DNA of 64,000 nucleotides from Verrucomicrobiota bacterium (GTDB lineage Bacteria > Verrucomicrobiota > Verrucomicrobiia > CAIQCK01), in the NCBI GenBank assembly GCA_026397915.1, contig JAPLTX010000008.1:186001-250000 (forward strand), given 5' to 3'. Shown piece after piece: positions 9,146 through 16,044 of the stretch. The first letter of the stretch is position 1. Each line of letters starts with the position of its first letter. The position numbers and the translations under genes are program-made. The notes below the pieces were generated by a model, which searched no databases, was not told the origin of the DNA, and saw only the letters and a list, made by a program, of their open reading frames with translations.

Positions 9146-11731
9146 ATGACCACGCTCGCAACCAAACGCCGCTCATTCCGATGGGCCAAGACAGTTTCCG
9201 TTCTGTCGTTGGTCCTCGCCGCGGCGTTGCCGGTTCACGCGCAGGCAGCGGCTCCACCAGCGAAACGCGCAGTCAAGCCCGTGCCACCGACGCTGCCGTC
9301 GCCGGGCAGTCCGGCCACGCTGCGCGCGGCAATCAACGATCTTGTCGCGACCTTCGGGCCGCGCTATCCCAAGGGCGCAGAGTTTCTGAAACGGCTCGAC
9401 GCAGGCGTGAGCGCGCAGGAGTTTGCCGTTCTGCAACGCGAGGCGCTCGTTGCCAACCCCCTCGTCAGCGGCCAGCCAATCCTCTTCGTCGTCCGCCATC
9501 AATACAAACCGGACCACCACAACACCGAGACGATGTTCCAAACCGGCGAGATCAACACCGGAAAATTCGAGGGCGGCTCGGCGCTGAAGACGATTGATTT
9601 CACTAAGGGCGGTGAGGTGAAGACGCTCATCGAGTCGGCCGACGGCGTCGTGCGCGACCCGGAGATGCACTTTAACGGGACGAAGATCATCTTTTCGATG
9701 CGGAAGAACATCCAGGACGATTACCACATCTACGAATGCAACGCCGACGGCAGTGGCTTGCGGCAGCTCACGTTCGCATCGGGCGTGACGGACATTGACC
9801 CGCTCTATCTGCCCGACGGAAGCATCGCGTTTTCCTCGACGCGCGAGCCGAAGTATTGCATGTGCAACCGCCACATCATGGCCAACCTCTTCCGCATGGA
9901 TGCCGACGGCGCGAACATCCATCAGATCGGCAAGAGCACGCTCTTCGAGGGCCACGGCGCGTTGATGCCTGACGGTCGCATCCTCTACGACCGTTGGGAA
10001 TACGTGGACCGCAACTTCGGCAGCGCGCAGGGTCTCTGGACCGTGAACCCCGACGGCACCAGCCACGCCGTCTATTGGGGCAACAACACGATGTCGCCCG
10101 GCGCGGTGCTGGACGCGCGCGTCATTCCCGGCACCGAGCGGGTGATCTGCAACTTCAGCTCCTGCCACGACCGGCCTTGGGGCGCGCTTGCCATCGTGGA
10201 CCGCAGCCTCGCTTTGGACGGCAGCGCCGCCGTCGTGCGGACATGGCCCGCCAGCGCGATGAACCTTGTGGATCATGGCAACTTCGACGAGTTCAAGAGA
10301 GTTCATCCGAAATACGAAGACCCGTGGCCGCTCGGCGAAAAACATTTCCTCTGCTCGCGCATGACTGGCAACGGTGAGCAGATGGGCCTCTATCTGCTCG
10401 ATGTGTTCGGCAACGAGATTCTTCTGCACGCCGAAACCCCAACGCCCAACGCTCCACGCTCCACGCCTCACGACCCGCTCGGCTGCTACGACCCGATGCC
10501 GCTCTCGCCGCGCCCACGGCCACTGGCAATTCCGACGCGCCGGAACTTCGCGAACAAGGAAGGCTACTTCTACGTCGCCGACGTTTACCAAGGCACGCAC
10601 ATGGCTGGCGTGAAGCGTGGCGCGGTGAAGTGGCTGCGCGTGATCGAGTCGCCGGAGAAACGGTTCTGGACGCATCCGAGTTGGTTCGGCCAAGGATCCG
10701 AAGCGCCGGCGATGAACTGGCACGACTTCAACAACAAGCGCATCCTCGGCACTGTGCCGGTGGAGGCGGACGGCTCGGCATATTTCGCGGTGCCGGCGGA
10801 CCGGTTCGTCTATTTCCAACTCCTCGACGAGAACAAGATGATGGTGCAGTCCATGCGCAGCGGCACGATTGTCCAGTCGGGCGAATGGCAGGGCTGCGTC
10901 GGATGTCACGACGAGCGTCGCGCCGCGCCGCCGTCAAAGGACAACACACCGCTGGCGCTCAAACGTCCGCCGAGCGAGATGGACGGCTGGCACGGTGCGC
11001 CGCGCTATTTCAGTTTCATGGCCGACGTGCAGCCGGTCCTCAACCAATACTGCCTCCGCTGCCACGACTTCGGCACGAAGGCCGGCGCGAAGATGAATCT
11101 CGCGCCCGACCGCGACTTGATTTTCAACGTCGCCTACAACGAGTTGTGGCGGAAGAACTACATCCACGTTGTCGGCGCCGGCCCCGCGGAGATCCAGCCG
11201 GCGTATTCGTGGGGTTCGCACGCCAGCAAAGTGGCCGCGGCGATTCGCAAGTGCCGGCAGAAATACGGTGTCACGGACGAAGCGTTGGAATGTCTCATCA
11301 CGTGGATTGACCTCAACGCGCCTTACTACCCGACCTACGCCAGTTCCTACCCGGCCAACCTCGCCGGCCGCTCGCCGTTGGACGACAAACAGCTCGCGCG
11401 ACTCGAAGAACTCACGGGCGTGCCGTTTGGCAAGGACATCCACTGTAGCCAAAACCGCGGCCCGCAGATCACCTTCGACCGGCCGGAACTTAGTCCGTGT
11501 CTGGCGAAGTTCGCCGACAAGAACGACCCGCGTCGCAAGGAGGCCATTGTGATTATCCAAGCGGGCAAGGAAACACTGGCGAAACGCCCGCGCGGCGATG
11601 CAGCCGATTTTCAGGCGTGCGAGGTTGACCAGAAGCGCGACGACAAATATCTGAGCCGCCAGCAAATCGAGGCGCGCAATCGCGCCGCCATCCGCGAGGG
11701 GAGGAAGGTTTACGACGAGCGCGCCAAATAG
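9146..11731 (+). CDS. HzsA-related secreted propeller/dihaem cytochrome c protein, copy 1
   Basis: An 861-aa exported protein. A signal peptide (to about residue 35, ending VHAQAA) is followed by an alpha-helical section, then a beta-propeller built from PD40/TolB-like blades (IFSMRKN, YHIYECNADGSGLRQLT, RMDADGANIHQI) at about 155-420. A middle domain and a C-terminal cytochrome section carry two canonical haem c sites, CVGCH at 584-588 and CLRCH at 636-640. Cys238 and Cys240 sit in the propeller, near where hydrazine synthase alpha uses a propeller cysteine to help hold a haem. The order matches the HzsA-related family widespread in Planctomycetes and Verrucomicrobia. The ATG at 9146 has AAGGA 5 bases upstream. 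It ends 18 bases before a B12-type radical SAM gene, suggesting co-transcription. A periplasmic redox or surface role is likely; the reaction is unknown. Confidence 0.8.
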   Translation: MTTLATKRRSFRWAKTVSVLSLVLAAALPVHAQAAAPPAKRAVKPVPPTLPSPGSPATLRAAINDLVATFGPRYPKGAEFLKRLDAGVSAQEFAVLQREALVANPLVSGQPILFVVRHQYKPDHHNTETMFQTGEINTGKFEGGSALKTIDFTKGGEVKTLIESADGVVRDPEMHFNGTKIIFSMRKNIQDDYHIYECNADGSGLRQLTFASGVTDIDPLYLPDGSIAFSSTREPKYCMCNRHIMANLFRMDADGANIHQIGKSTLFEGHGALMPDGRILYDRWEYVDRNFGSAQGLWTVNPDGTSHAVYWGNNTMSPGAVLDARVIPGTERVICNFSSCHDRPWGALAIVDRSLALDGSAAVVRTWPASAMNLVDHGNFDEFKRVHPKYEDPWPLGEKHFLCSRMTGNGEQMGLYLLDVFGNEILLHAETPTPNAPRSTPHDPLGCYDPMPLSPRPRPLAIPTRRNFANKEGYFYVADVYQGTHMAGVKRGAVKWLRVIESPEKRFWTHPSWFGQGSEAPAMNWHDFNNKRILGTVPVEADGSAYFAVPADRFVYFQLLDENKMMVQSMRSGTIVQSGEWQGCVGCHDERRAAPPSKDNTPLALKRPPSEMDGWHGAPRYFSFMADVQPVLNQYCLRCHDFGTKAGAKMNLAPDRDLIFNVAYNELWRKNYIHVVGAGPAEIQPAYSWGSHASKVAAAIRKCRQKYGVTDEALECLITWIDLNAPYYPTYASSYPANLAGRSPLDDKQLARLEELTGVPFGKDIHCSQNRGPQITFDRPELSPCLAKFADKNDPRRKEAIVIIQAGKETLAKRPRGDAADFQACEVDQKRDDKYLSRQQIEARNRAAIREGRKVYDERAK

Positions 11732-11749
11732 TGTTCGTCGGTCGTCATA

Positions 11750-13249
11750 ATGAAGGCCCTACTGATTTCACCCAGCTACCCGGACACTTTCTGGAGCCTC
11801 AGACACGCCATCCAGTTCTCGCAGGCCAAGGCGTTGTTTCCTCCGCTGGGTCTCCTGACGGTCGCGTCCATGCTGCCCGCCGGGTGGCCCAAGAAAGTGG
11901 TGGACCTCAACGTCGAGCCGCTCACGGACGACCATCTAGGCTGGGCCGACACTGTTTTCATCAGCGCCATGACCATCCAGTCGGACTCCGTGGACGAGGT
12001 CGTGCGGCGCTGCAAGGAGCGCGGCCTCAAGATCGTCGCGGGCGGACCGCATTTTTCCCGCTGGCCAGAGGGCTACAAGGACGTGGACCACACCGTCATC
12101 GGCGAGGCCGAGGAAATCATGCCGGCGCTGCTGCAAGACCTGGAACACGGGCGGGCCAAACTTGTTTATCGGGCCGAGAAGTTCCCGGAGCTTGCCGGGA
12201 CGCCGCCGCCTTCGTGGGGACTCGTCAATCTGGCCAACTACCTTAACGCGTCGGCCCAGTTTTCGCGCGGCTGCCCGTTCACTTGCGAGTTCTGCGACGT
12301 GGTCCTCTTGTTCGGCCGCCGGCCGCGCTACAAGAGCGTCGCCCAGATCATCGCCGAACTGGATGGGCTATATAAGGCCGGCTGGCGTGGCGAGGTTATG
12401 TTCGTGGACGACAACTTCATCGGCAACCCCGGCAAGGCCAAGGAACTCCTCTCAGCAATCGTCGGCTGGCAGGAAGAGCGCGACTATCCATTCGAGTTTT
12501 TTACCCAGGCGAGTTTGAACCTCGCGGAAAACCAGGAGATGTTGTCCCTGTTGTCCCGGACAGGTTTCAAACGGATATTCATCGGCATTGAAACCACGTT
12601 CACGGAATCGCTGGAGGAGTGCCACAAGTTTCAGAACAAGGACCAGGACTTGATCGAGGCGGTGCGCACCCTGCAAAGGGCCGGCATGGAAGTCATGGGC
12701 GGGTTCATCGTCGGCTTCGATGCCGACCCGCCGACGATCTTCGACGACATTGTGCGGCTGATCCAATCCGCCGGCATCCCCAGGGCCATGATCGGGCTGC
12801 TCTCGGCTCCGCCCGGCACGCCGCTCTGGCATCGCTTGGAAAAAGAAGGCCGGCTCCTGGGCTGGCCGAACGGAGACAACTCCATGAGCACCGGCGCGCT
12901 AAACATCGTGCCCAAGATGGGGCGCGAGAAGCTGGTGACCGGCTACAAGTCCATGGCTGAGCGGTTGTATGAACCCAAAGCCTACTTCGAGCGGGTGCTG
13001 ACGTTCTTCGCCAACCATCGTCCCAACGGCCGCCGGCACCGGCGGCTTCCGACAGCCGGCGAGATCAAATCACTTCTGGCGATCTTGTGGACCCTTGGCG
13101 TCAGGGACTCCGGCCGTCGGGCGTTCTGGAACTTTCTGGCCCAAGTGATCCTGAAATACCGCCACCTCTTCACCGAAGCCATCTTCACCGCAGCCTGCAG
13201 CCATCACTTCCACATAATCAGCCGTCGTTTCATCAACGAAGCCAAGTGA
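11750..13249 (+). CDS. B12-binding domain radical SAM protein (DUF4070 type), copy 2
   Basis: A 499-aa paralogue of the 4195-5658 gene. The two align without gaps through the cobalamin domain, and the [4Fe-4S] cysteines fall at identical positions (Cys175, 179, 182 in FSRGCPFTCEFC). Shared blocks include PPLGLLTVASMLP, IVAGGP, FVDDNFIGN, IFIGIET and GGFIVGFDAD. Differences concentrate in the C-terminal DUF4070 region, so the two probably act on different substrates. The ATG at 11750 comes 18 bases after the HzsA-related gene, with no terminator between, so the pair is likely one transcript. In this class methylcobalamin delivers a methyl group or cobalamin aids ring chemistry. I see no hopanoid genes that would support an HpnP/HpnR role. 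Confidence 0.85.
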   Translation: MKALLISPSYPDTFWSLRHAIQFSQAKALFPPLGLLTVASMLPAGWPKKVVDLNVEPLTDDHLGWADTVFISAMTIQSDSVDEVVRRCKERGLKIVAGGPHFSRWPEGYKDVDHTVIGEAEEIMPALLQDLEHGRAKLVYRAEKFPELAGTPPPSWGLVNLANYLNASAQFSRGCPFTCEFCDVVLLFGRRPRYKSVAQIIAELDGLYKAGWRGEVMFVDDNFIGNPGKAKELLSAIVGWQEERDYPFEFFTQASLNLAENQEMLSLLSRTGFKRIFIGIETTFTESLEECHKFQNKDQDLIEAVRTLQRAGMEVMGGFIVGFDADPPTIFDDIVRLIQSAGIPRAMIGLLSAPPGTPLWHRLEKEGRLLGWPNGDNSMSTGALNIVPKMGREKLVTGYKSMAERLYEPKAYFERVLTFFANHRPNGRRHRRLPTAGEIKSLLAILWTLGVRDSGRRAFWNFLAQVILKYRHLFTEAIFTAACSHHFHIISRRFINEAK

Positions 13250-13425
13250 ACGCCGCAGGGTGGCGCACTTTCGTCTCGCGTTTGATAATGGCTGGTGTAG
13301 ATATACGCGCTGTGCAGGATCTTGCGGGACAGAAAAAGACCGAGAAGATGCTCTCTACGTTCACCTCGCGCCGGAGCAAGAGGAGGGAGCGATCGACTTG
13401 GAGAACGGAATCCCCGCAACTATCC
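13250..13425 (+). pseudogene. Frameshifted C-terminal scrap of a tyrosine recombinase (phage-type integrase)
   Basis: The 210 bases between the radical SAM gene and tRNA-Arg encode recognisable tyrosine-recombinase C-terminal sequence in two frames. Frame one gives TFVSRLIMAGVDIRAVQDLAG, matching the usual 'HTFASRLVMAGVDLRTVQELLGH' block after the catalytic Arg. After a shift near 13350-13362 the next frame reads LYVHLAPEQEEGAIDLENG, matching the 'YAHLAPEH..AVDRL' block in which the nucleophile Tyr sits. The catalytic R and H of the box are lost or altered (GWRTFVS instead of H-x-L-R-H-T-F-A-S), and the N-terminal two thirds are absent. This is a decayed relic and not a working gene. It lies immediately before a tRNA gene, the favourite target of such integrases. 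Confidence 0.7.
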
Positions 13426-13459
13426 CCACAGTGTTCGCCATGCTGTCGCAACCGTTTGC

Positions 13460-13536
13460 GCGCCTGTAGCTCAGTTGGATAGAGCAGAGGTTTTCTAAAC
13501 CTCTGGTCGGGGGTTCGAGTCCCTCCAGGCGCGCCA
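13460..13536 (+). tRNA. tRNA-Arg (anticodon UCU)
   Basis: A complete cloverleaf of 77 nt including an encoded 3' CCA (13534-13536). The acceptor arms GCGCCTG and CAGGCGC pair perfectly, with G as discriminator. The D arm contains AGCTCAGTTGGAT-AGAGC. The anticodon stem GAGGT/ACCTC encloses the loop TTTCTAA with anticodon TCT, which reads AGA (and possibly AGG) arginine codons. The T arm has the usual GGTTCGAGTCC. It sits between a recombinase relic and a PQQ-propeller gene that starts 20 bases after the CCA, on the same strand. Confidence 0.96.
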
Positions 13537-13556
13537 TTCTTCAGGAGTCTTGTAAC

Positions 13557-15116
13557 ATGAAAACCACGAAACGAATCCGATCCTTCTCCAGAGTGGCGGC
13601 AATGTCGCGCGGGGCTTTCCTCGTTGTTGTGCTTGCCAGCTTTTCTTCAGCTTGGGCCGAGCAGGTGCCTTTGCTCAACGGGCGGGTGCTCGACGGCGAA
13701 GTATCCAACGCCACGGCTCAAGGGTTTGATTTCAAGCTGCCGTATGGCCAGGTCAAATACACTTGGAGGCTGGTGGACCTTCACCGGTTGCCCACTGTCA
13801 ACCCGCGTCTGTTTCAGACTTACTGCAATGCGACTGGCTATCGGCCGGCGCCACCGCCAGCTCCCCGCCCTGCCGCACCACCGACACCGGCCCTTGCCGC
13901 CCCTGTCGCCGCTGCCGCCGCGCCCGCGAGTGTCGCTCCGGTGGGCGGTGGTTGGCCCCAGTGGCGCGGTCCCAATCGCGACGACATCTCGACGGAGAAA
14001 GGGCTGCTCACCGAATGGCCCACCGACGGTCCCCCTCTGACGTGGAAAGTCGACCGCATGGGCGCGGGCTACTCGGGCGTCGCGGTGATGAAGGGCAAGG
14101 TGTTCACGATGGGCGACGTGGGTGAGGAAAGCCAGTTGATCGCGCTCGACGAGGCCACCGGCAAGAAGCTCTGGTCCCTGAAACTCGGCGCGCCCGGCCA
14201 ATACGGCAACTTCTATGGCCCGCGCGGCACGCCGTCGGTGGATGGCGATCTGGTGTATGCGCTCAACCAGCATGGTGATTTGATTTGCGCGTTCGCCGCC
14301 ACGGGCAAGGAAGTCTGGCACAAGAATCTCAAGGATTTCGGCGGGCGCCCGCACAACTGGGGCTACGCCGAGTCGCCGTTGGTGGAGGGCGACAAGGTGC
14401 TCTGCACGCCGGGCGGCTCGCGCGGGGCCATCGTCGCCCTGAACAAGAAAACCGGCGCGTTGATGTGGCAGAGCAAGGAGTTCACCGACGGCGCGCATTA
14501 CTCGTCGCTCGTCCCGGCGACCATCTTCGGCCAGCGGCAGGTTATCCAGCTCACTGCGGCAAGCGTGGCGGGCGTCGCCGTGGCCGACGGAAAACTGCTC
14601 TGGCGCGCGGACCGTCCCGGCAAGACCGCCGTCATCCCGACGCCGATCTACGCGGACAACCAGGTCTATGTCTGCTCCGGCTACGGCGTCGGCTGCAACG
14701 CGTTCAAGCTCACGAAGGAAGGGAGCAGCATCAAAGCCACGGAGGTTTACAACAACAACAACATGGTCAACCATCACGGTGGCGTCATCCTGCTCGATGG
14801 CCACCTCTACGGTTTCTCAGACGGCAAGGGCTGGGTCTGCCAGGATTTCAAGACCGGCGAGGTTGTCTGGAGCAACAACGGCGTGGGCAAAGGCTCAATC
14901 GCCTACGCCGACGGCCACTTCTATCTCCGCAACGAAACCGGCAAGGGTGCAATCGCACTGATCGGAGCCTCGTCGAAGAGCTACGCGGAGAATGCGCGTT
15001 TCAATCAGCCGGAACGCAGCGACAAGAACAGTTGGCCCCATCCGGTCATCGCCAACGGTCGGCTCTACATTCGCGATCAGGACGTGCTGCTCTGTTACAA
15101 CGTCAAGGCGAAGTAA
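13557..15116 (+). CDS. PQQ-like beta-propeller repeat protein
   Basis: A 519-aa exported protein. An N-terminal signal (about 1-35, ending SAWA-EQ) leads into a short domain of about 60 residues (LLNGRVLDGEVSN...). A 45-residue Ala/Pro-rich linker follows, then an 8-bladed PQQ/quinoprotein-type propeller beginning at WPQWRGPNRD, the standard opening of PQQ-like proteins in PVC bacteria. Blades show the repeated tryptophan-docking pattern 'A-x-D-x-x-T-G-K-x-x-W' (LDEATGKKLWSL, FAATGKEVWHK, LNKKTGALMWQS, DFKTGEVVWSN). No dehydrogenase active-site residues or haem site are seen, so this is probably a structural or binding propeller like BamB. ATG 13557 has AGGAG 10 bases upstream, directly after the tRNA. 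Confidence 0.82.
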   Translation: MKTTKRIRSFSRVAAMSRGAFLVVVLASFSSAWAEQVPLLNGRVLDGEVSNATAQGFDFKLPYGQVKYTWRLVDLHRLPTVNPRLFQTYCNATGYRPAPPPAPRPAAPPTPALAAPVAAAAAPASVAPVGGGWPQWRGPNRDDISTEKGLLTEWPTDGPPLTWKVDRMGAGYSGVAVMKGKVFTMGDVGEESQLIALDEATGKKLWSLKLGAPGQYGNFYGPRGTPSVDGDLVYALNQHGDLICAFAATGKEVWHKNLKDFGGRPHNWGYAESPLVEGDKVLCTPGGSRGAIVALNKKTGALMWQSKEFTDGAHYSSLVPATIFGQRQVIQLTAASVAGVAVADGKLLWRADRPGKTAVIPTPIYADNQVYVCSGYGVGCNAFKLTKEGSSIKATEVYNNNNMVNHHGGVILLDGHLYGFSDGKGWVCQDFKTGEVVWSNNGVGKGSIAYADGHFYLRNETGKGAIALIGASSKSYAENARFNQPERSDKNSWPHPVIANGRLYIRDQDVLLCYNVKAK

Positions 15117-15123
15117 GTCGGCC

Positions 15124-16029
15124 CTACGACATCGCCAGCGCCACCGCGCCCATCACGCCGGCGTCGTAACGCAACTGCGCCGGCTCGATCCGCAGATGCG
15201 GCGCGGCTTCCGCCAGACAGTAGCGCGGCACGGCGCGACGCAGCGGCACCAAAAACAATTTCTCCGGCGCTTCAGAGAGGCCGCCGCCGATGATGATGAG
15301 CGCCGGGTTCAATAGACCAATGCCCACGCCGAGGCCTTGCGCGAGGTCTTCGATGACCTCGACCAAGACTCGCCGGGCGGTCGCGTTGCCTTTTGCCGCC
15401 AGCGCGAACACTTCCTTGCCGTTCACCTTCCGGCCTAGCGCCTCGTTGCCGCGGCGGCCGATGGCGCTGCCGCTGGCGCAGCCTTCGAGACAACCGTGTT
15501 TGCCGCAGGTGCAGACCGGGCCGTCGCGCCGGACGATGATGTGGCCGATCTCGCCGGCGAGATTTTGCGCGCCGCGCACGAGCGCGCCGTTGGCGATGAC
15601 GCCGCCGCCGATGCCGGTGCCGATATTCACGTAGAGCAAGTCGTTGATGCCTCGGCCCGCGCCGAACCGCCACTCGCCGAGCGTGCCGGCGTTGGCGTCG
15701 TTGTCGAGCGCGACGGGGATGCCGAATCGTTTGTGGAGTTCGTTGCGCACCGGCGTGTTTTCCCAGCCGGGGTTTTGATGGCTCAGTAGCGCGATGCCGC
15801 GCTCGAAGTCCACCGGCCCGCCGAAACCGATGCCGATGCGCTGCACCTGGCCGCGTTTGCCGACGGCGCGCTTCTGGAGCGTGGCGATGATCTCCGAGAT
15901 CAACTTCAACCCCGCCTTGGCGCCGCCGCTGCGGTCCGACTTGCGCCGGAGCGTGGCGATGCGTTTGCCGTCGTCCGACGCGAGAGCGCCGGTCATGTTC
16001 GTATTGCCGACATCAATGCCGATGATCAT
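15124..16029 (-). CDS. ROK-family sugar kinase (glucokinase-like)
   Basis: A 301-aa ROK kinase. Phosphate-1 motif IGIDVGNTNMTGAL lies at the N-terminus, the catalytic-base region LDNDANAGTLGEW comes next, then NIGTGIGGGVI and the GEIGH zinc-ligand motif. The ROK zinc site CTCGKHGCLE follows, with the CxCGxxGCxE cysteines all present. A second phosphate motif ends in GVMGAVALA. All catalytic features are intact. Probable substrate is glucose or another hexose or N-acetylated hexosamine. The ATG at 16029 has GGAGA 7 bases upstream and lies 15 bases after the stop of the HzsA-related gene, so the two probably share a transcript. Convergent with the PQQ-propeller gene, 7 bases between stops. Confidence 0.87.
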   Translation of the reverse strand: MIIGIDVGNTNMTGALASDDGKRIATLRRKSDRSGGAKAGLKLISEIIATLQKRAVGKRGQVQRIGIGFGGPVDFERGIALLSHQNPGWENTPVRNELHKRFGIPVALDNDANAGTLGEWRFGAGRGINDLLYVNIGTGIGGGVIANGALVRGAQNLAGEIGHIIVRRDGPVCTCGKHGCLEGCASGSAIGRRGNEALGRKVNGKEVFALAAKGNATARRVLVEVIEDLAQGLGVGIGLLNPALIIIGGGLSEAPEKLFLVPLRRAVPRYCLAEAAPHLRIEPAQLRYDAGVMGAVALAMS

Positions 16030-16044
16030 GGTGAGTCTCCAAAC

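Noticed and set aside
9173-10909. 578-codon minus-strand open frame across the first HzsA-related gene
   Set aside because: Opposite-strand shadow of a well-supported coding gene with signal peptide and haem motifs; composition is Arg/His/Val-rich and has no domain.
9146-11731. Evidence for hydrazine synthesis or anammox metabolism
   Set aside because: Only the alpha-like scaffold is present, with His instead of Tyr at the haem motif. No HZS beta or gamma subunit or hydrazine dehydrogenase is seen, and HzsA-related proteins are common in non-anammox PVC bacteria.
4195-13249. Assigning the radical SAM genes as hopanoid methylases HpnP/HpnR
   Set aside because: The architecture is shared, but no squalene-hopene cyclase or hpn gene occurs in the window; specificity cannot be inferred.
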